Origin: Equadaptatus sp045642965
GTDB taxonomy: Bacteria > Synergistota > Synergistia > Synergistales > Synergistaceae
NCBI GenBank assembly: GCA_045642965.1
Contig: JAZUJX010000061.1
Coordinates: forward strand, 1-19,272
Length of the DNA: 19,272 bases
Reading direction: 5' to 3'
Shown here: one piece after another, positions 6,934 through 13,983 of the stretch
Layout: each line of letters opens with the position of its first letter
Numbering within the stretch: the first letter of the stretch is position 1
Notes under the pieces: model-generated
The model's input: only the letters and a program-made list of their open reading frames with translations
Told to the model about the DNA's origin: nothing
Database searches by the model: none
Translations under genes and position numbers: made by a program

Positions 6934-8118
6934 CTATTCCGGCCGGGTGAACAGAATTCCGTACGGTATCGGGCGTTCAGCGCCGTCATTGGAAGGCAGG
7001 GTGACAGTTCTTCCCATCCACCAGAGAGAGCTGGAGCCTCCGCCGTCAAGGTTGAGCGCGTCTTTCATGCCGAGCGCGAGGCAGTGTGCCTTCGTTTCTT
7101 CGATTGTCGCGCCGGAGCTGTGTATATTGCTGCGTCCGTCGATGACGGTCAGATACAGTTTGTTTCCGTCGGTGCCTATAATGCTTCTTGGATGCCTGTC
7201 ACGGATTATTTTATCCGTAAGTTTGTCATCGCCTTTGCAGAGCTGACCGTTTTTCAAAAGACGGGGACCTGCCTGCAGCGCCTGAGCAAAGCTCTTTGCC
7301 TCGGGAGTTGTGAAATAGTCTGTATTGCTGCCGTCTACAAAACGCACGGTGCCGTCGTCATTCCAGCATATTCCGCTGCGGTCGGGCCATGGAGTACCCC
7401 AGATTGTTATACCTTCGTTTTTGAGAACGCCGACAGGCCTGTCATGGAAGAAATAGCCGCCGTTAACAGCGGCAACGGCTCCGTAAGTTTCCTCTGCCAT
7501 AGTTGAAAGGGCAGTTTGTTCAGGGCCTCCGAATTTTGCCGCAAGAGCAATTCTCCCGCGGAAATCTTTTGGATCAAATACAACGGTTGCGGAGAAGAGC
7601 GGTTTGTCCTGCAAAGTGCCGTCATTGTTGTTAATTGACGGATTGCCGAGATTTTTTCTGAAAAGGCGCAGCTCGCCGCCGTACGGATGAGCGAAAGAGA
7701 CGCGCACGGAGCAGCCTTTTTTGCACTGCGCAAGCCAGTTCATCAGAGTTTTGCACTGCTGTTCCGAAATTGCCGCGTCTGGGTCTGCAACGAGTTCTTC
7801 AGGAATTTTCGGGGTGAAAAGCTTCGCAAAGTCAATAACGCTGTCCTTTCCCTGCCATTCCGGCATTTCTTCAAAGCTTTTCAGAAGGGAAAGCTCCCAT
7901 GAAAAACCTGAAGCTTCAAAAACTGCGTTAAGGGCATCCCTGCAGGTAAGTTCTTCCTGAGCGCCTGCCGGCTGGATTTCGGCACTGCTGCCGAGAACCG
8001 CGGAAATTTGCGGCTGCAGGTCGGCGCCTGTTACTGCGTAACAGGAGGAAGCTGATACGAGAAGGAGGAGCGCTGCTGACAGCGCAAGTGATAAAGAGTT
8101 GAATTGAATTTTTTTCAT
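6934..8118 (-). CDS. Exported phosphodiester glycosidase family protein (NAGPA-like)
   Basis: This encodes 394 residues from the ATG at 8116-8118; the ATG two codons upstream is possible. A Sec signal peptide ends near CYA-28. The C-terminal two thirds carry the hallmarks of the NAGPA/phosphodiester glycosidase domain (PF09992): AAVNGGYFF at 216-224, QAGPRLLKNG at 282-291, RHPRSIIG at 308-315, a VIDGRS strand at 325-330 and LNLDGGGSSSL at 356-366. In mammals the domain removes GlcNAc from a phosphodiester; bacterial members are thought to act on cell-surface glycans. Residues 55-135 form a separate cysteine-containing N-terminal region that faintly resembles SLH-like helices, which is weak evidence. 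No SD is visible and the promoter abuts the start, so the mRNA may be leaderless. The substrate is unknown. Confidence 0.88.
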   Translation of the reverse strand: MKKIQFNSLSLALSAALLLLVSASSCYAVTGADLQPQISAVLGSSAEIQPAGAQEELTCRDALNAVFEASGFSWELSLLKSFEEMPEWQGKDSVIDFAKLFTPKIPEELVADPDAAISEQQCKTLMNWLAQCKKGCSVRVSFAHPYGGELRLFRKNLGNPSINNNDGTLQDKPLFSATVVFDPKDFRGRIALAAKFGGPEQTALSTMAEETYGAVAAVNGGYFFHDRPVGVLKNEGITIWGTPWPDRSGICWNDDGTVRFVDGSNTDYFTTPEAKSFAQALQAGPRLLKNGQLCKGDDKLTDKIIRDRHPRSIIGTDGNKLYLTVIDGRSNIHSSGATIEETKAHCLALGMKDALNLDGGGSSSLWWMGRTVTLPSNDGAERPIPYGILFTRPE

Positions 8119-8124
8119 AACCAT

Positions 8125-8152
8125 ATAATAACAATTGACAGAAAAAGGTCAA
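8125..8152 (-). promoter_or_regulatory. Promoter of the glycosidase gene, predicting a leaderless mRNA
   Basis: On the - strand, TTGACC (complement of 8147-8152), a 16-bp spacer and TATTAT (complement of 8125-8130) precede the gene. The -10 ends one base before the upstream ATG, so transcription would begin close to 8118, at the second ATG. Confidence 0.6.
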
Positions 8153-8163
8153 GCAATTATAAT
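8135..8163 (+). promoter_or_regulatory. Consensus sigma-70 promoter for tRNA-Ala
   Basis: TTGACA (8135-8140), exactly 17 bp, and TATAAT (8158-8163) match the consensus perfectly. They lie just ahead of the tRNA at 8177. The spacer contains the -35 of the divergent glycosidase promoter. Confidence 0.88.
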
Positions 8164-8176
8164 TTCATAGTTGCCC

Positions 8177-8252
<76 letters not shown>

Positions 8253-8261
8253 GAAAATTTC

Positions 8262-8287
8262 AGGACCTGCTTTGCAGGTCCTTTTTT
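8262..8287 (+). terminator. Intrinsic terminator after tRNA-Ala
   Basis: AGGACCTGC (8262-8270) pairs perfectly with GCAGGTCCT (8274-8282) around TTT and runs into a T tract to 8287. The convergent exporter gene ends at 8307, so the hairpin may also act on it. Confidence 0.9.
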
Positions 8288-8306
8288 GTGCCGTATTGTT
8301 CCGGCG

Positions 8307-8891
8307 TTAAATGAAGAGCGCGGCAGCGCAGTAGACGAGCGCCAGAGCCAGCAGAGTGTTTATTGTCTTCGCGTACTGCGAGAAGAGCAGCTTGAAAAGC
8401 GAGCCGAAGAGCGCCCAGCAGAGGGTGCAGAAAAGACTTATCCACGCGAGCAGCAGCGCAAAAAGAACAAGCGCCCCCGCGTTTCCCTGATAACACGGCA
8501 GAATATAGCTCTCCATCGAAACAAGAATGTAGAGGCAGCATTTCGGATTGGCGAGCTGCAGCATCATGCCGTCGGTAAACCCGCTTTTGACCGGTCTGCT
8601 GTCGAACACGGCAGCGCCGCTGCGGTATGTTTTCCATGCAAGCCGCAGAATGTAAGCCGCGCCGAAAACAAGCATGACTGATTTTATTCTCGGAAGCAGT
8701 TCTGAAACGGCGCTGCAGAAGAATGCGGTGACAAGGGAAATAATGAAAACTCCTGTGAAAACGCCGAGATTAAAGGGATAAGACCTTCTCAGCCCTGAAA
8801 CGGAAGCGGCGGACATTGACGAAAGGTTGTTGGGCCCGGGAGTTGCCGCCATACTGAATGCAAATGAGAGAAACGCAGCCGTGTTGAACAT
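8307..8891 (-). CDS. LysE/RhtB-family exporter
   Basis: This encodes 194 residues of hydrophobic protein with about six membrane segments. The family's PGPNNL motif is at residues 18-23 after the first hydrophobic stretch, and the second-half NPK motif lies in QLANPKCCLY at about 112-121. Family members export amino acids or derivatives across the inner membrane; the substrate here is unknown. It follows the cupin gene by 5 nt with only a weak SD, indicating one operon and probable translational coupling. Confidence 0.9.
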   Translation of the reverse strand: MFNTAAFLSFAFSMAATPGPNNLSSMSAASVSGLRRSYPFNLGVFTGVFIISLVTAFFCSAVSELLPRIKSVMLVFGAAYILRLAWKTYRSGAAVFDSRPVKSGFTDGMMLQLANPKCCLYILVSMESYILPCYQGNAGALVLFALLLAWISLFCTLCWALFGSLFKLLFSQYAKTINTLLALALVYCAAALFI

Positions 8892-8896
8892 TTATT

Positions 8897-9337
8897 CTAT
8901 TCCGCTGCCTTGGCTAAGTTTGGTTTTGTAGGAACTGCAAAATACACGAGAGGTGTGTCAGTGCTCAGATTTTTCAGCCCATGCTGCATACCCTTGTGAG
9001 TTACAAAAACATCGCCGCTTTTTGCCGGACATTCGCCGCCTTCGTAAAGATACAGCCCTGTACCCGAAACTATCGCATATACTTCTTCATCTTCCGTATG
9101 CCGGTGAAGCCCGACAGAAGCGCCAGGGGCAAGCTCCATGCGCATTACTGCGGCATAGGCGCTGTCTTTATTTATTGGAGCCTGAAAAGATTTTACCGTG
9201 CCTTTCCCGCCGCGGAAGTCTTTAAGCGTAATATATTCGTCCGGCTGCTTTACCAGCCGTTCGGAAGCTGTCGCCTGCACGGTGCAGCATGCAAAAACGC
9301 AGACTAAAACCGCCGCAGCCTGTTTTCTGATATTCAT
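8897..9337 (-). CDS. Exported cupin-domain protein
   Basis: This encodes 146 residues. A signal peptide ends near ATA-24, so a periplasmic location is likely. The conserved cupin motif 1 is GLHRHTEDEEVYAIVSGTG (76-94), giving probable metal ligands H78, H80 and E84 or E85. Motif 2 supplies H119 in GMQHGL. The single-domain size is typical of Cupin_2 proteins, which may be dioxygenases, isomerases or ligand binders. The RBS is a G-rich run (GGGGGTGGG) about 7-15 nt upstream. It is first gene of an operon with the LysE-type exporter, which suggests handling of an exported or imported small metabolite. Confidence 0.88.
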   Translation of the reverse strand: MNIRKQAAAVLVCVFACCTVQATASERLVKQPDEYITLKDFRGGKGTVKSFQAPINKDSAYAAVMRMELAPGASVGLHRHTEDEEVYAIVSGTGLYLYEGGECPAKSGDVFVTHKGMQHGLKNLSTDTPLVYFAVPTKPNLAKAAE

Positions 9338-9381
9338 TTCATACCCACCCCCGCAAAATTTGCCTAAGCCGATATAATGCT

Positions 9382-9410
9382 ATTATACTCTAATGATACA
9401 GGCTCTGTAA
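9382..9410 (-). promoter_or_regulatory. Probable promoter of the cupin/exporter operon
   Basis: On the - strand a perfect TATAAT (complement of 9382-9387) is preceded 17 bp upstream by a weak -35, TTACAG (complement of 9405-9410). It lies about 45 nt from the cupin ATG. Confidence 0.45.
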
Positions 9411-9418
9411 TGCCGGTG

Positions 9419-9427
9419 TGGTATAAT
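9419..9427 (+). promoter_or_regulatory. Extended -10 promoter for the small Cys-rich gene
   Basis: TGGTATAAT at 9419-9427 is an extended -10 (TGn plus perfect TATAAT). No -35 is visible, as expected for this promoter class. The ATG is at 9459. Confidence 0.55.
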
Positions 9428-9458
9428 TCCGGTATAAACTTTAACGGAGGAAAGAAAA

Positions 9459-9722
9459 ATGAAACAGAGCCGAGAGTACCTCAAAAAGCTTGTTGAAAAC
9501 CGCGAAAAAGGGAATTACAGACAGGAAGACATGAGCGAAGACGAAAATTATGACCCGTCAAAGATTTACTGGAGCTGTTTTTCCGAAACTCCCGAAGGGT
9601 GTGAGTGCATACTCGTCTACGCCTTTGACAGGCAGACGGCGGGAGAGGCGTGTCCCTGCGAAGGCTGTTTTGACAACGCTGATTTTGCATTCGGCTCAAT
9701 CCCTTGCAGCAGCTGGAAATAG
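9459..9722 (+). CDS. Small cysteine-rich protein of unknown function
   Basis: This encodes 87 residues. CGGAGG at 9444-9449 precedes the ATG by 9 nt. The N-terminal 35 residues are strongly charged. Six cysteines fall in the C-terminal half (CFSE, GCEC, ACPCEGC, PCSS; one of these pairs forms CxC and another CxCxxC), which could bind a metal or an iron-sulfur cluster. There is no signal peptide, so disulfides are less likely than metal binding. It stands alone between the divergent cupin operon and TRAP operon 1. Not recognised as a known family. Confidence 0.72.
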   Translation: MKQSREYLKKLVENREKGNYRQEDMSEDENYDPSKIYWSCFSETPEGCECILVYAFDRQTAGEACPCEGCFDNADFAFGSIPCSSWK

Positions 9723-9788
9723 TTTTGCTGATGGCGAAAAATGAACCGGTAAACAAAACTTGTTTATTTTAGAAAAAAAATTAAAAAA

Positions 9789-9806
9789 AAGTACATTTTG
9801 GTACTT
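9789..9806. promoter_or_regulatory. Dyad AAGTAC-N6-GTACTT, candidate operator, copy 1
   Basis: A perfect 6-bp inverted repeat with spacer ATTTTG lies between an upstream A-tract and the -35 box, overlapping the latter by 2 bp. The identical sequence is at 12885-12902. Position and conservation suggest a regulator site; the protein is unknown. Confidence 0.5.
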
Positions 9807-9832
9807 GTATTTGCCAAAAAGTGGTATATAAT
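9805..9832 (+). promoter_or_regulatory. Promoter of TRAP operon 1
   Basis: TTGTAT (9805-9810), a 16-bp spacer and TATAAT (9827-9832) precede dctP1. The A-rich run at 9771-9788 is placed where an UP element would lie. GGAGGTG at 9870-9876 is the RBS. Confidence 0.75.
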
Positions 9833-9885
9833 TGCCCCCATAACGCAGCAAGCGGATACTCAAACCAACGGAGGTGTACCACATT

Positions 9886-10863
9886 ATGAAGAAATTTGCA
9901 GCATTCCTCGCGCTCGCCATGCTTCTTACGGCACTTTTTGCCTGCAGCGCACAGGCGGCAACAACAATCAAAATCGGACACGTTCTCAACACCGACCACT
10001 CATGGCACAAATGCCTGACAGGCTTTGCCGCTGACGTCAACAAAGCGACAAAGGGAAACGTCGAGATTAAAATCTATCCGAGCGGACAGCTCGGCAACGA
10101 GAAAGACATGGTCGAAGGTCTTGCAATGCAGACGATCGACGGCGGTCTTATCGGCGGCGGAAGCTTCCAGCCCATTGAACCCACAGCCGGTATCGAAGCC
10201 CTTCCTTACGCCTGGCCGACGCACGAAGCAGCCTACAAAGCCTATGACGGCGAGCTTGGCAAAGCAATTCTCGGCAAACTTGAGAAAAAAGGCGTTGTCG
10301 GACTTGCATGGTGGGAAAACGGTTTCAGAAACATCACCAACAACAAACGCCCCATTGTCAAACCGGGAGACCTCAAAGGCATTAAAATCCGCGTAACGCC
10401 GGACAAAATGCGCCTTGACACGTTCAATACGCTTGGTTCAACCCCGATGCCTATCGCTTTCGGCGAACTTTACTCAGCACTCCAGCAGGGCGTAGTTGAC
10501 GCACAGGAAAACCCGTACGCAATCATCTACTCGAACGCGTTCTACGAAGTGCAGAAATATCTCTCGATCTCCAACCACATTTGGGGCTCAGCGCTTCTCT
10601 GCATCAACAAAACAGTCTGGAAAAAGCTTTCCGCGGCTGACCAGAAGGCAGTTCTCGCAGCAGCCAAAAAATGGTGCAAAATCCAGCGCGACATGACGAA
10701 GAAAGACGAAGCCGACTGCCTCGCGAAGCTCAAAGCAAAAGGCATGAAGGTCAACAGCATCGACGTCAAAGCCTTCCAGAAAGCGGTTGCCCCTGTCTGG
10801 AAAAAATACGAATCCGAATTCGGCAAGGACACGATCGATCTCGTCCGCAAATACGGAAAATAA
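9886..10863 (+). CDS. dctP: TRAP transporter solute-binding protein (DctP family), operon 1
   Basis: This encodes 325 residues of periplasmic binding protein that delivers a small carboxylate-type ligand to the DctQM permease. The ATG at 9886 is 9 nt after GGAGGTG; the in-frame GTG four codons earlier falls inside that RBS. The signal peptide reads MKKFAAFLALAMLLTALFAC then SAQA, with signal peptidase I cleavage expected after A24. LFAC is an imperfect lipobox, so a lipoprotein is less likely. Family features: ENGFRNITNNKRPI at 144-157, the conserved ligand-carboxylate Arg in KIRV (R169) and the DAQENP segment at 205-210. It is the first gene of dctPQM, with dctQ 3 nt behind it. Its leader and signal peptide are almost identical to those of the dctP at 12982, while the mature chains diverge. 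Ligand unknown. Confidence 0.95.
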   Translation: MKKFAAFLALAMLLTALFACSAQAATTIKIGHVLNTDHSWHKCLTGFAADVNKATKGNVEIKIYPSGQLGNEKDMVEGLAMQTIDGGLIGGGSFQPIEPTAGIEALPYAWPTHEAAYKAYDGELGKAILGKLEKKGVVGLAWWENGFRNITNNKRPIVKPGDLKGIKIRVTPDKMRLDTFNTLGSTPMPIAFGELYSALQQGVVDAQENPYAIIYSNAFYEVQKYLSISNHIWGSALLCINKTVWKKLSAADQKAVLAAAKKWCKIQRDMTKKDEADCLAKLKAKGMKVNSIDVKAFQKAVAPVWKKYESEFGKDTIDLVRKYGK

Positions 10864-10866
10864 GAG

Positions 10867-11349
10867 ATGTCCGAAAAGAAGAATATACTCGAGAGGGCGT
10901 ACCGCCCTCTTGAGCTTTGTCTGACAGCAGCAGTCTGCATAATCTTTCTGCAGGTGCTCGCGGAAGTCGTTTCACGCTACGTGTTCAGTTTTTCAATAGC
11001 GTGGGGGCAGGAGCTTGCGGAAACGCTGATTGTATGGATAACGTTCATAGGGGCTTCCGTCGCGATGCTCCGCGCCGAGCACATGGCAATCAATATCCTG
11101 TACAACAGACTGAAAAACAAAGCGCTTGCGAAATTTTTCATCTTTATCGCAAATCTTACGGTGCTTTTCTTCCTCGTATGCGCGGTTTACAGCGGCATTG
11201 AGCTTGTAAAGCGCACCTGGGAAATGAAAACGGTCACGATGGAAATTCCGGCGGGCGTGCTTTACCTTGCGTTTCCCGTCGGCTGCGCGCTTATGCTGAT
11301 AGTGAATCTGCGCGACATATTTGCGCTGTTCGGAAGGAGGGACGGTTAA
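10867..11349 (+). CDS. dctQ: TRAP transporter small permease subunit (DctQ family), operon 1
   Basis: This encodes 160 residues with four hydrophobic segments, the usual topology for DctQ. The segment VVSRYVFSFSIAWGQELAE (about residues 36-54) matches the family's conserved R-Y-x(n)-W-x-E-E/A region. DctQ pairs with DctM to form the sodium-coupled inner-membrane transporter. It begins 3 nt after dctP with no strong RBS, so coupling to dctP translation is likely. The stop is immediately followed by the dctM ATG (TAAATG). Confidence 0.92.
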   Translation: MSEKKNILERAYRPLELCLTAAVCIIFLQVLAEVVSRYVFSFSIAWGQELAETLIVWITFIGASVAMLRAEHMAINILYNRLKNKALAKFFIFIANLTVLFFLVCAVYSGIELVKRTWEMKTVTMEIPAGVLYLAFPVGCALMLIVNLRDIFALFGRRDG

Positions 11350-12627
11350 ATGTCAGTAATGCTTGCGATACTCCTTCTCGGAATTGCCATAGGCATACCG
11401 GTTGCGCACTCGATAGCCGTTTCAGGGACAGTTTATCTTCTCCTGCAGAACGGCTTTGACATGATGCCCGTCATAGCGCAGAAAATGGTTGTCGGAGTCA
11501 ACTCCTTCACGCTTCTTGCGATACCGCTCTTCCTGCTTGCCGGAGCCCTGATGGCTGAAGGCGACATAACGCCGAAAATAATGCGTTTTGCCTCCAGCAT
11601 GGTCGGGCACATACGCGGCGGAATGGCTATGGTTATGGTTGTTTCCTGCATGATTTTCGGGGCAATATCAGGCTCCGGAGTTGCAGACGTCGTCGCAATC
11701 GGTTCTATCCTTATGCCGATAATGAACGGACAGGGCTACAAGAAGCCGTTCACGGCGGCGCTGCTCGGCTGTGCAGGCTCTCTGGGCACAATAATTCCCC
11801 CGAGCATGGTGCTTGTCATTCTCGGCGTAACCATGGGCTGCTCAATAGGCAAGCTCTTCATCGGCGGCTTTATACCGGGCATAATTGCCGGTGTTTCGCT
11901 GATGGTGCTCTCGAACTACTACGCAAGAAAAGAAGGCTATCCTGCGCTGCCGAAGGCAGGCTGGAAAGAAAAATGGGACGCTTTCCGCTTTGCGCTGCTT
12001 CCGCTTATGACGCCGATTATCATTATCGGCGGAATCCTTGCCGGTATTTTCACGGCTACGGAAGCCGGGGCTGTTGCCTCGCTCTACGCGCTTATCCTTG
12101 CCAAATACGTCTACAAAAAGCTCACGTGGAAACGTTTCTTTGAAATCTGCCTTGAAGTCGCGAAAACAAGCGCAACGGTGCTTTTCATAATAGCCGCGGC
12201 GAACCTTTTCGGCTGGCTCATAACGGCGGAGGACATACCGCAGAAGCTTGCGGCATGGATACTCGGCATATCCTCAAACTACTGGGTGATTATCGGCTTC
12301 TTCAACCTGCTGCTCATAATTCTCGGTATGTTCATGGAAACGACGGCGATAATTCTTATCGTTATACCCATCTTCATGCCGATTATGACGCAGATAGGCG
12401 TAGATCCCATTCACCTCGGCGTAATGGTATGCGTCAACCTCGCGATAGGCGCCAACACGCCGCCGCTCGGCGTCGACCTTATGGCTGCCTGCAAGGTTGC
12501 GGATATTCCGTACGAAGATTCGTTCAAATACGTGTTCGGCTTCGATATTATGATGCTGATAGCGCTCGTGCTTATAACAGTCTTCCCGAAGCTTGTAACC
12601 TTCCTGCCGAGCCTTGTAATAGAATAA
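11350..12627 (+). CDS. dctM: TRAP transporter large permease subunit (DctM family), operon 1
   Basis: This encodes 425 residues with about 12-13 membrane segments, normal for DctM. Conserved family stretches include PLFLLAGALMAEG (56-68), IFGAISGSGVADVVAIGSI (97-115) and GCAGSLGTIIPPSM (about 129-142), with NTPPLGVDLMAAC near residue 370. DctM is the transport subunit that couples solute movement to the sodium gradient. The RBS GGAAGGAGGG lies at the end of dctQ. A strong terminator follows at 12647-12682, ending operon 1. Confidence 0.95.
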   Translation: MSVMLAILLLGIAIGIPVAHSIAVSGTVYLLLQNGFDMMPVIAQKMVVGVNSFTLLAIPLFLLAGALMAEGDITPKIMRFASSMVGHIRGGMAMVMVVSCMIFGAISGSGVADVVAIGSILMPIMNGQGYKKPFTAALLGCAGSLGTIIPPSMVLVILGVTMGCSIGKLFIGGFIPGIIAGVSLMVLSNYYARKEGYPALPKAGWKEKWDAFRFALLPLMTPIIIIGGILAGIFTATEAGAVASLYALILAKYVYKKLTWKRFFEICLEVAKTSATVLFIIAAANLFGWLITAEDIPQKLAAWILGISSNYWVIIGFFNLLLIILGMFMETTAIILIVIPIFMPIMTQIGVDPIHLGVMVCVNLAIGANTPPLGVDLMAACKVADIPYEDSFKYVFGFDIMMLIALVLITVFPKLVTFLPSLVIE

Positions 12628-12646
12628 GCGGCAGTTTAACACAACG

Positions 12647-12682
12647 GGATGCCCCGCCTGAACGGCAAGGCATCCTTTTTTT
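12647..12682 (+). terminator. Terminator of TRAP operon 1
   Basis: GGATGCC (12647-12653) pairs with GGCATCC (12669-12675), with an inner CCG/CGG pairing in the loop, then a run of seven Ts to 12682. It isolates operon 1 from the second dctP leader. Confidence 0.9.
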
Positions 12683-12832
12683 GCTGTATGCCGCCGTATT
12701 CCGTAAAAAATCTGATGTACCGCCGCAGCGGCGCGGTTCAAAAACAGCTGTTTCGGAAAAAAGCGCGCGGCACGGCGCGGAGTGCCGCAGCTGCAATGCT
12801 TTGCGGCATCAAGGGGCAGTTTCGGGAGATGA
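12683..12832. other. Intergenic spacer without a recognisable gene
   Basis: The 354-nt gap between dctM1 (stop at 12627) and dctP2 (ATG at 12982) holds the terminator, this 150-nt stretch and the duplicated leader. The stretch is GC-richer than the leader and contains a TGCCGCA/TGCGGCA inverted repeat (12783-12789 and 12802-12808, 12-nt loop). No RBS-supported reading frame is seen. Confidence 0.6.
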
Positions 12833-12884
12833 AAAAATGAACCGGTAAACAAAAGTTGTTCATTTTAGAAAAAAAATTAAAAAA

Positions 12885-12902
12885 AAGTACATTTTGGTAC
12901 TT
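12885..12902. promoter_or_regulatory. Dyad AAGTAC-N6-GTACTT, candidate operator, copy 2
   Basis: Identical to 9789-9806, including the ATTTTG spacer, and in the same position relative to the -35 box of the second operon. Confidence 0.5.
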
Positions 12903-12928
12903 GTATTTGCCAAAAAGTGGTATATAAT
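12901..12928 (+). promoter_or_regulatory. Promoter of TRAP operon 2
   Basis: TTGTAT (12901-12906), a 16-bp spacer and TATAAT (12923-12928), identical to the operon 1 promoter. GGAGGTG at 12966-12972 is the RBS for dctP2. Confidence 0.75.
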
Positions 12929-12981
12929 TGCCCCCATAACGCGGTAAGCGGATACTCAAACCAACGGAGGTGCACCACATT

Positions 12982-13971
12982 ATGAAGAAATTTGCAGCAT
13001 TCCTCGCGCTCGCCATGCTTCTTACGGCACTTTTTGCCTGCAGCGCACAGGCAGCAACAACACTGAAGCTCAGCCACGCCACACCGAGAACCAGTACGTG
13101 GCATCAGGGCGCGGAAAAATTTGTTGAAATCGTCAAGGCGAAAACCGGCGGAAAATACAACATCAAAATTTTCCCGAGCGACGAACTTTCAGGCGGCAAC
13201 CAGGCTGCCGGTATTGAACTCGTTCAGACGGGCGTAACCGACATCCACATTCAGGACGCTCTCGTATGGTCATCAGTCGCGAAGAAGAGCATCGTTCCCT
13301 GCTTCCCCTGGCTGCTCCCGACCTACAAAGACGTTGACAAAGCCATGCAGGGCGCAGGCGGAAAAGCAATGAAAGCCGCACTCAACGAAGCCGGTGTCGT
13401 CTGCCTCGCAATCGGTGAAAACGGCTACCGCCAGGTTGTCAACAACAGAAACCCGATCAATGCGCCGAAAGACATGAAGGGTCTTAAAATGCGCGTTCCC
13501 GGAAGCAACGTCCACGTCAACCTTCTGAAATACATCGGCGCAGACCCGCTTACGATGAACCAGTCGGAAGTGTACACGTCGCTTCAGCAGGGCACGATTG
13601 ATGCCTGCGAAAACACGCTCGACCTTCTCTTCACGCAGAACACGCTTGAAGTCGTAAAGAACATTTCGCTCTGGAACTACTCGTACGACCCGATTTACTT
13701 CTCAGTAAGCAAAGAGCTCTGGGGCAAACTTTCAGCGGCGGAAAAGAAGATATTCCAGGATGCCGCAAACGAAGCCATGAAATACCAGATCAAAGTCACG
13801 CGTGAAAAAGATCAGAAGCTTCGCAGCCGCCTCGGCGAATACAAAATCAAGGTTGTCAAATCGCTTACGCCTGCAAACCTCGCAGCATTCAAAAAAGCGG
13901 TTGCCCCGATTTACAAGGACAACGAAAAGAATTTCGGAAAAGAACTTAAGGAATTCGGCTACAAATTCTAA
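12982..13971 (+). CDS. dctP: TRAP transporter solute-binding protein (DctP family), operon 2
   Basis: This encodes 329 residues. The signal peptide is identical to that of the dctP at 9886 through the AQA cleavage site, but the mature part differs strongly from residue 28 on. Family features: ENGYRQVVNNRNPI at 146-159, the ligand-binding Arg in KMRVP (R171), and DACENTLDL at 207-215 in place of DAQENP. That last difference suggests a different ligand from operon 1. It is the first gene of dctP-dctQ-dctM-M24. Unlike in operon 1, a 68-nt gap containing a terminator-like hairpin separates it from dctQ, which would favour more binding protein than permease. Ligand unknown. Confidence 0.95.
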   Translation: MKKFAAFLALAMLLTALFACSAQAATTLKLSHATPRTSTWHQGAEKFVEIVKAKTGGKYNIKIFPSDELSGGNQAAGIELVQTGVTDIHIQDALVWSSVAKKSIVPCFPWLLPTYKDVDKAMQGAGGKAMKAALNEAGVVCLAIGENGYRQVVNNRNPINAPKDMKGLKMRVPGSNVHVNLLKYIGADPLTMNQSEVYTSLQQGTIDACENTLDLLFTQNTLEVVKNISLWNYSYDPIYFSVSKELWGKLSAAEKKIFQDAANEAMKYQIKVTREKDQKLRSRLGEYKIKVVKSLTPANLAAFKKAVAPIYKDNEKNFGKELKEFGYKF

Positions 13972-13983
13972 GAAACGTTTCCT

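Larger units (their letters stand above)
9737..9966. repeat. Duplicated TRAP leader, copy 1 (regulatory region plus signal peptide)
   Basis: About 230 bp match copy 2 at 12833-13062 with about six substitutions by eye, at a constant offset of 3,096 bp. The repeat covers an AT-rich dyad (TAAACAA-aac-TTGTTTA, 9750-9766), an A-tract (9771-9788), the AAGTAC-N6-GTACTT dyad, the promoter, the RBS and codons 1-26 of dctP. Similarity drops abruptly at codon 27-28, at the start of the mature protein. Confidence 0.95.
12833..13062. repeat. Duplicated TRAP leader, copy 2 (regulatory region plus signal peptide)
   Basis: This is the partner of 9737-9966. The block from the A-tract to the end of the -10 region is identical by eye. 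The few differences lie in the upstream dyad (TTGTTCA for TTGTTTA), the 5' UTR (GCGGTAAG for GCAGCAAG), one base after GGAGGTG and one synonymous base in the AQA codons. Confidence 0.95.

Noticed and set aside
9886..9960. Lipoprotein call for the TRAP binding proteins (LFAC)
   Set aside because: Phe at the -2 lipobox position is atypical, and a good signal peptidase I site (AQA followed by A) lies four residues further on in both proteins.
12649..12840. Short + strand frame (63 codons) between the two TRAP operons
   Set aside because: It starts within the terminator hairpin, has no SD, and has a composition unlike the neighbouring proteins.
12274..12852. Reverse-strand frame of 192 codons over the end of dctM1 and the following gap
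   Set aside because: His/Tyr/Arg-rich antisense product of a membrane protein gene, no RBS, and it crosses the operon terminator.
9737..13062. Composite transposon explanation for the 230-bp direct repeats
   Set aside because: No transposase, no terminal inverted repeats and no target duplications are visible; the repeats end inside a coding sequence at the signal peptide boundary.
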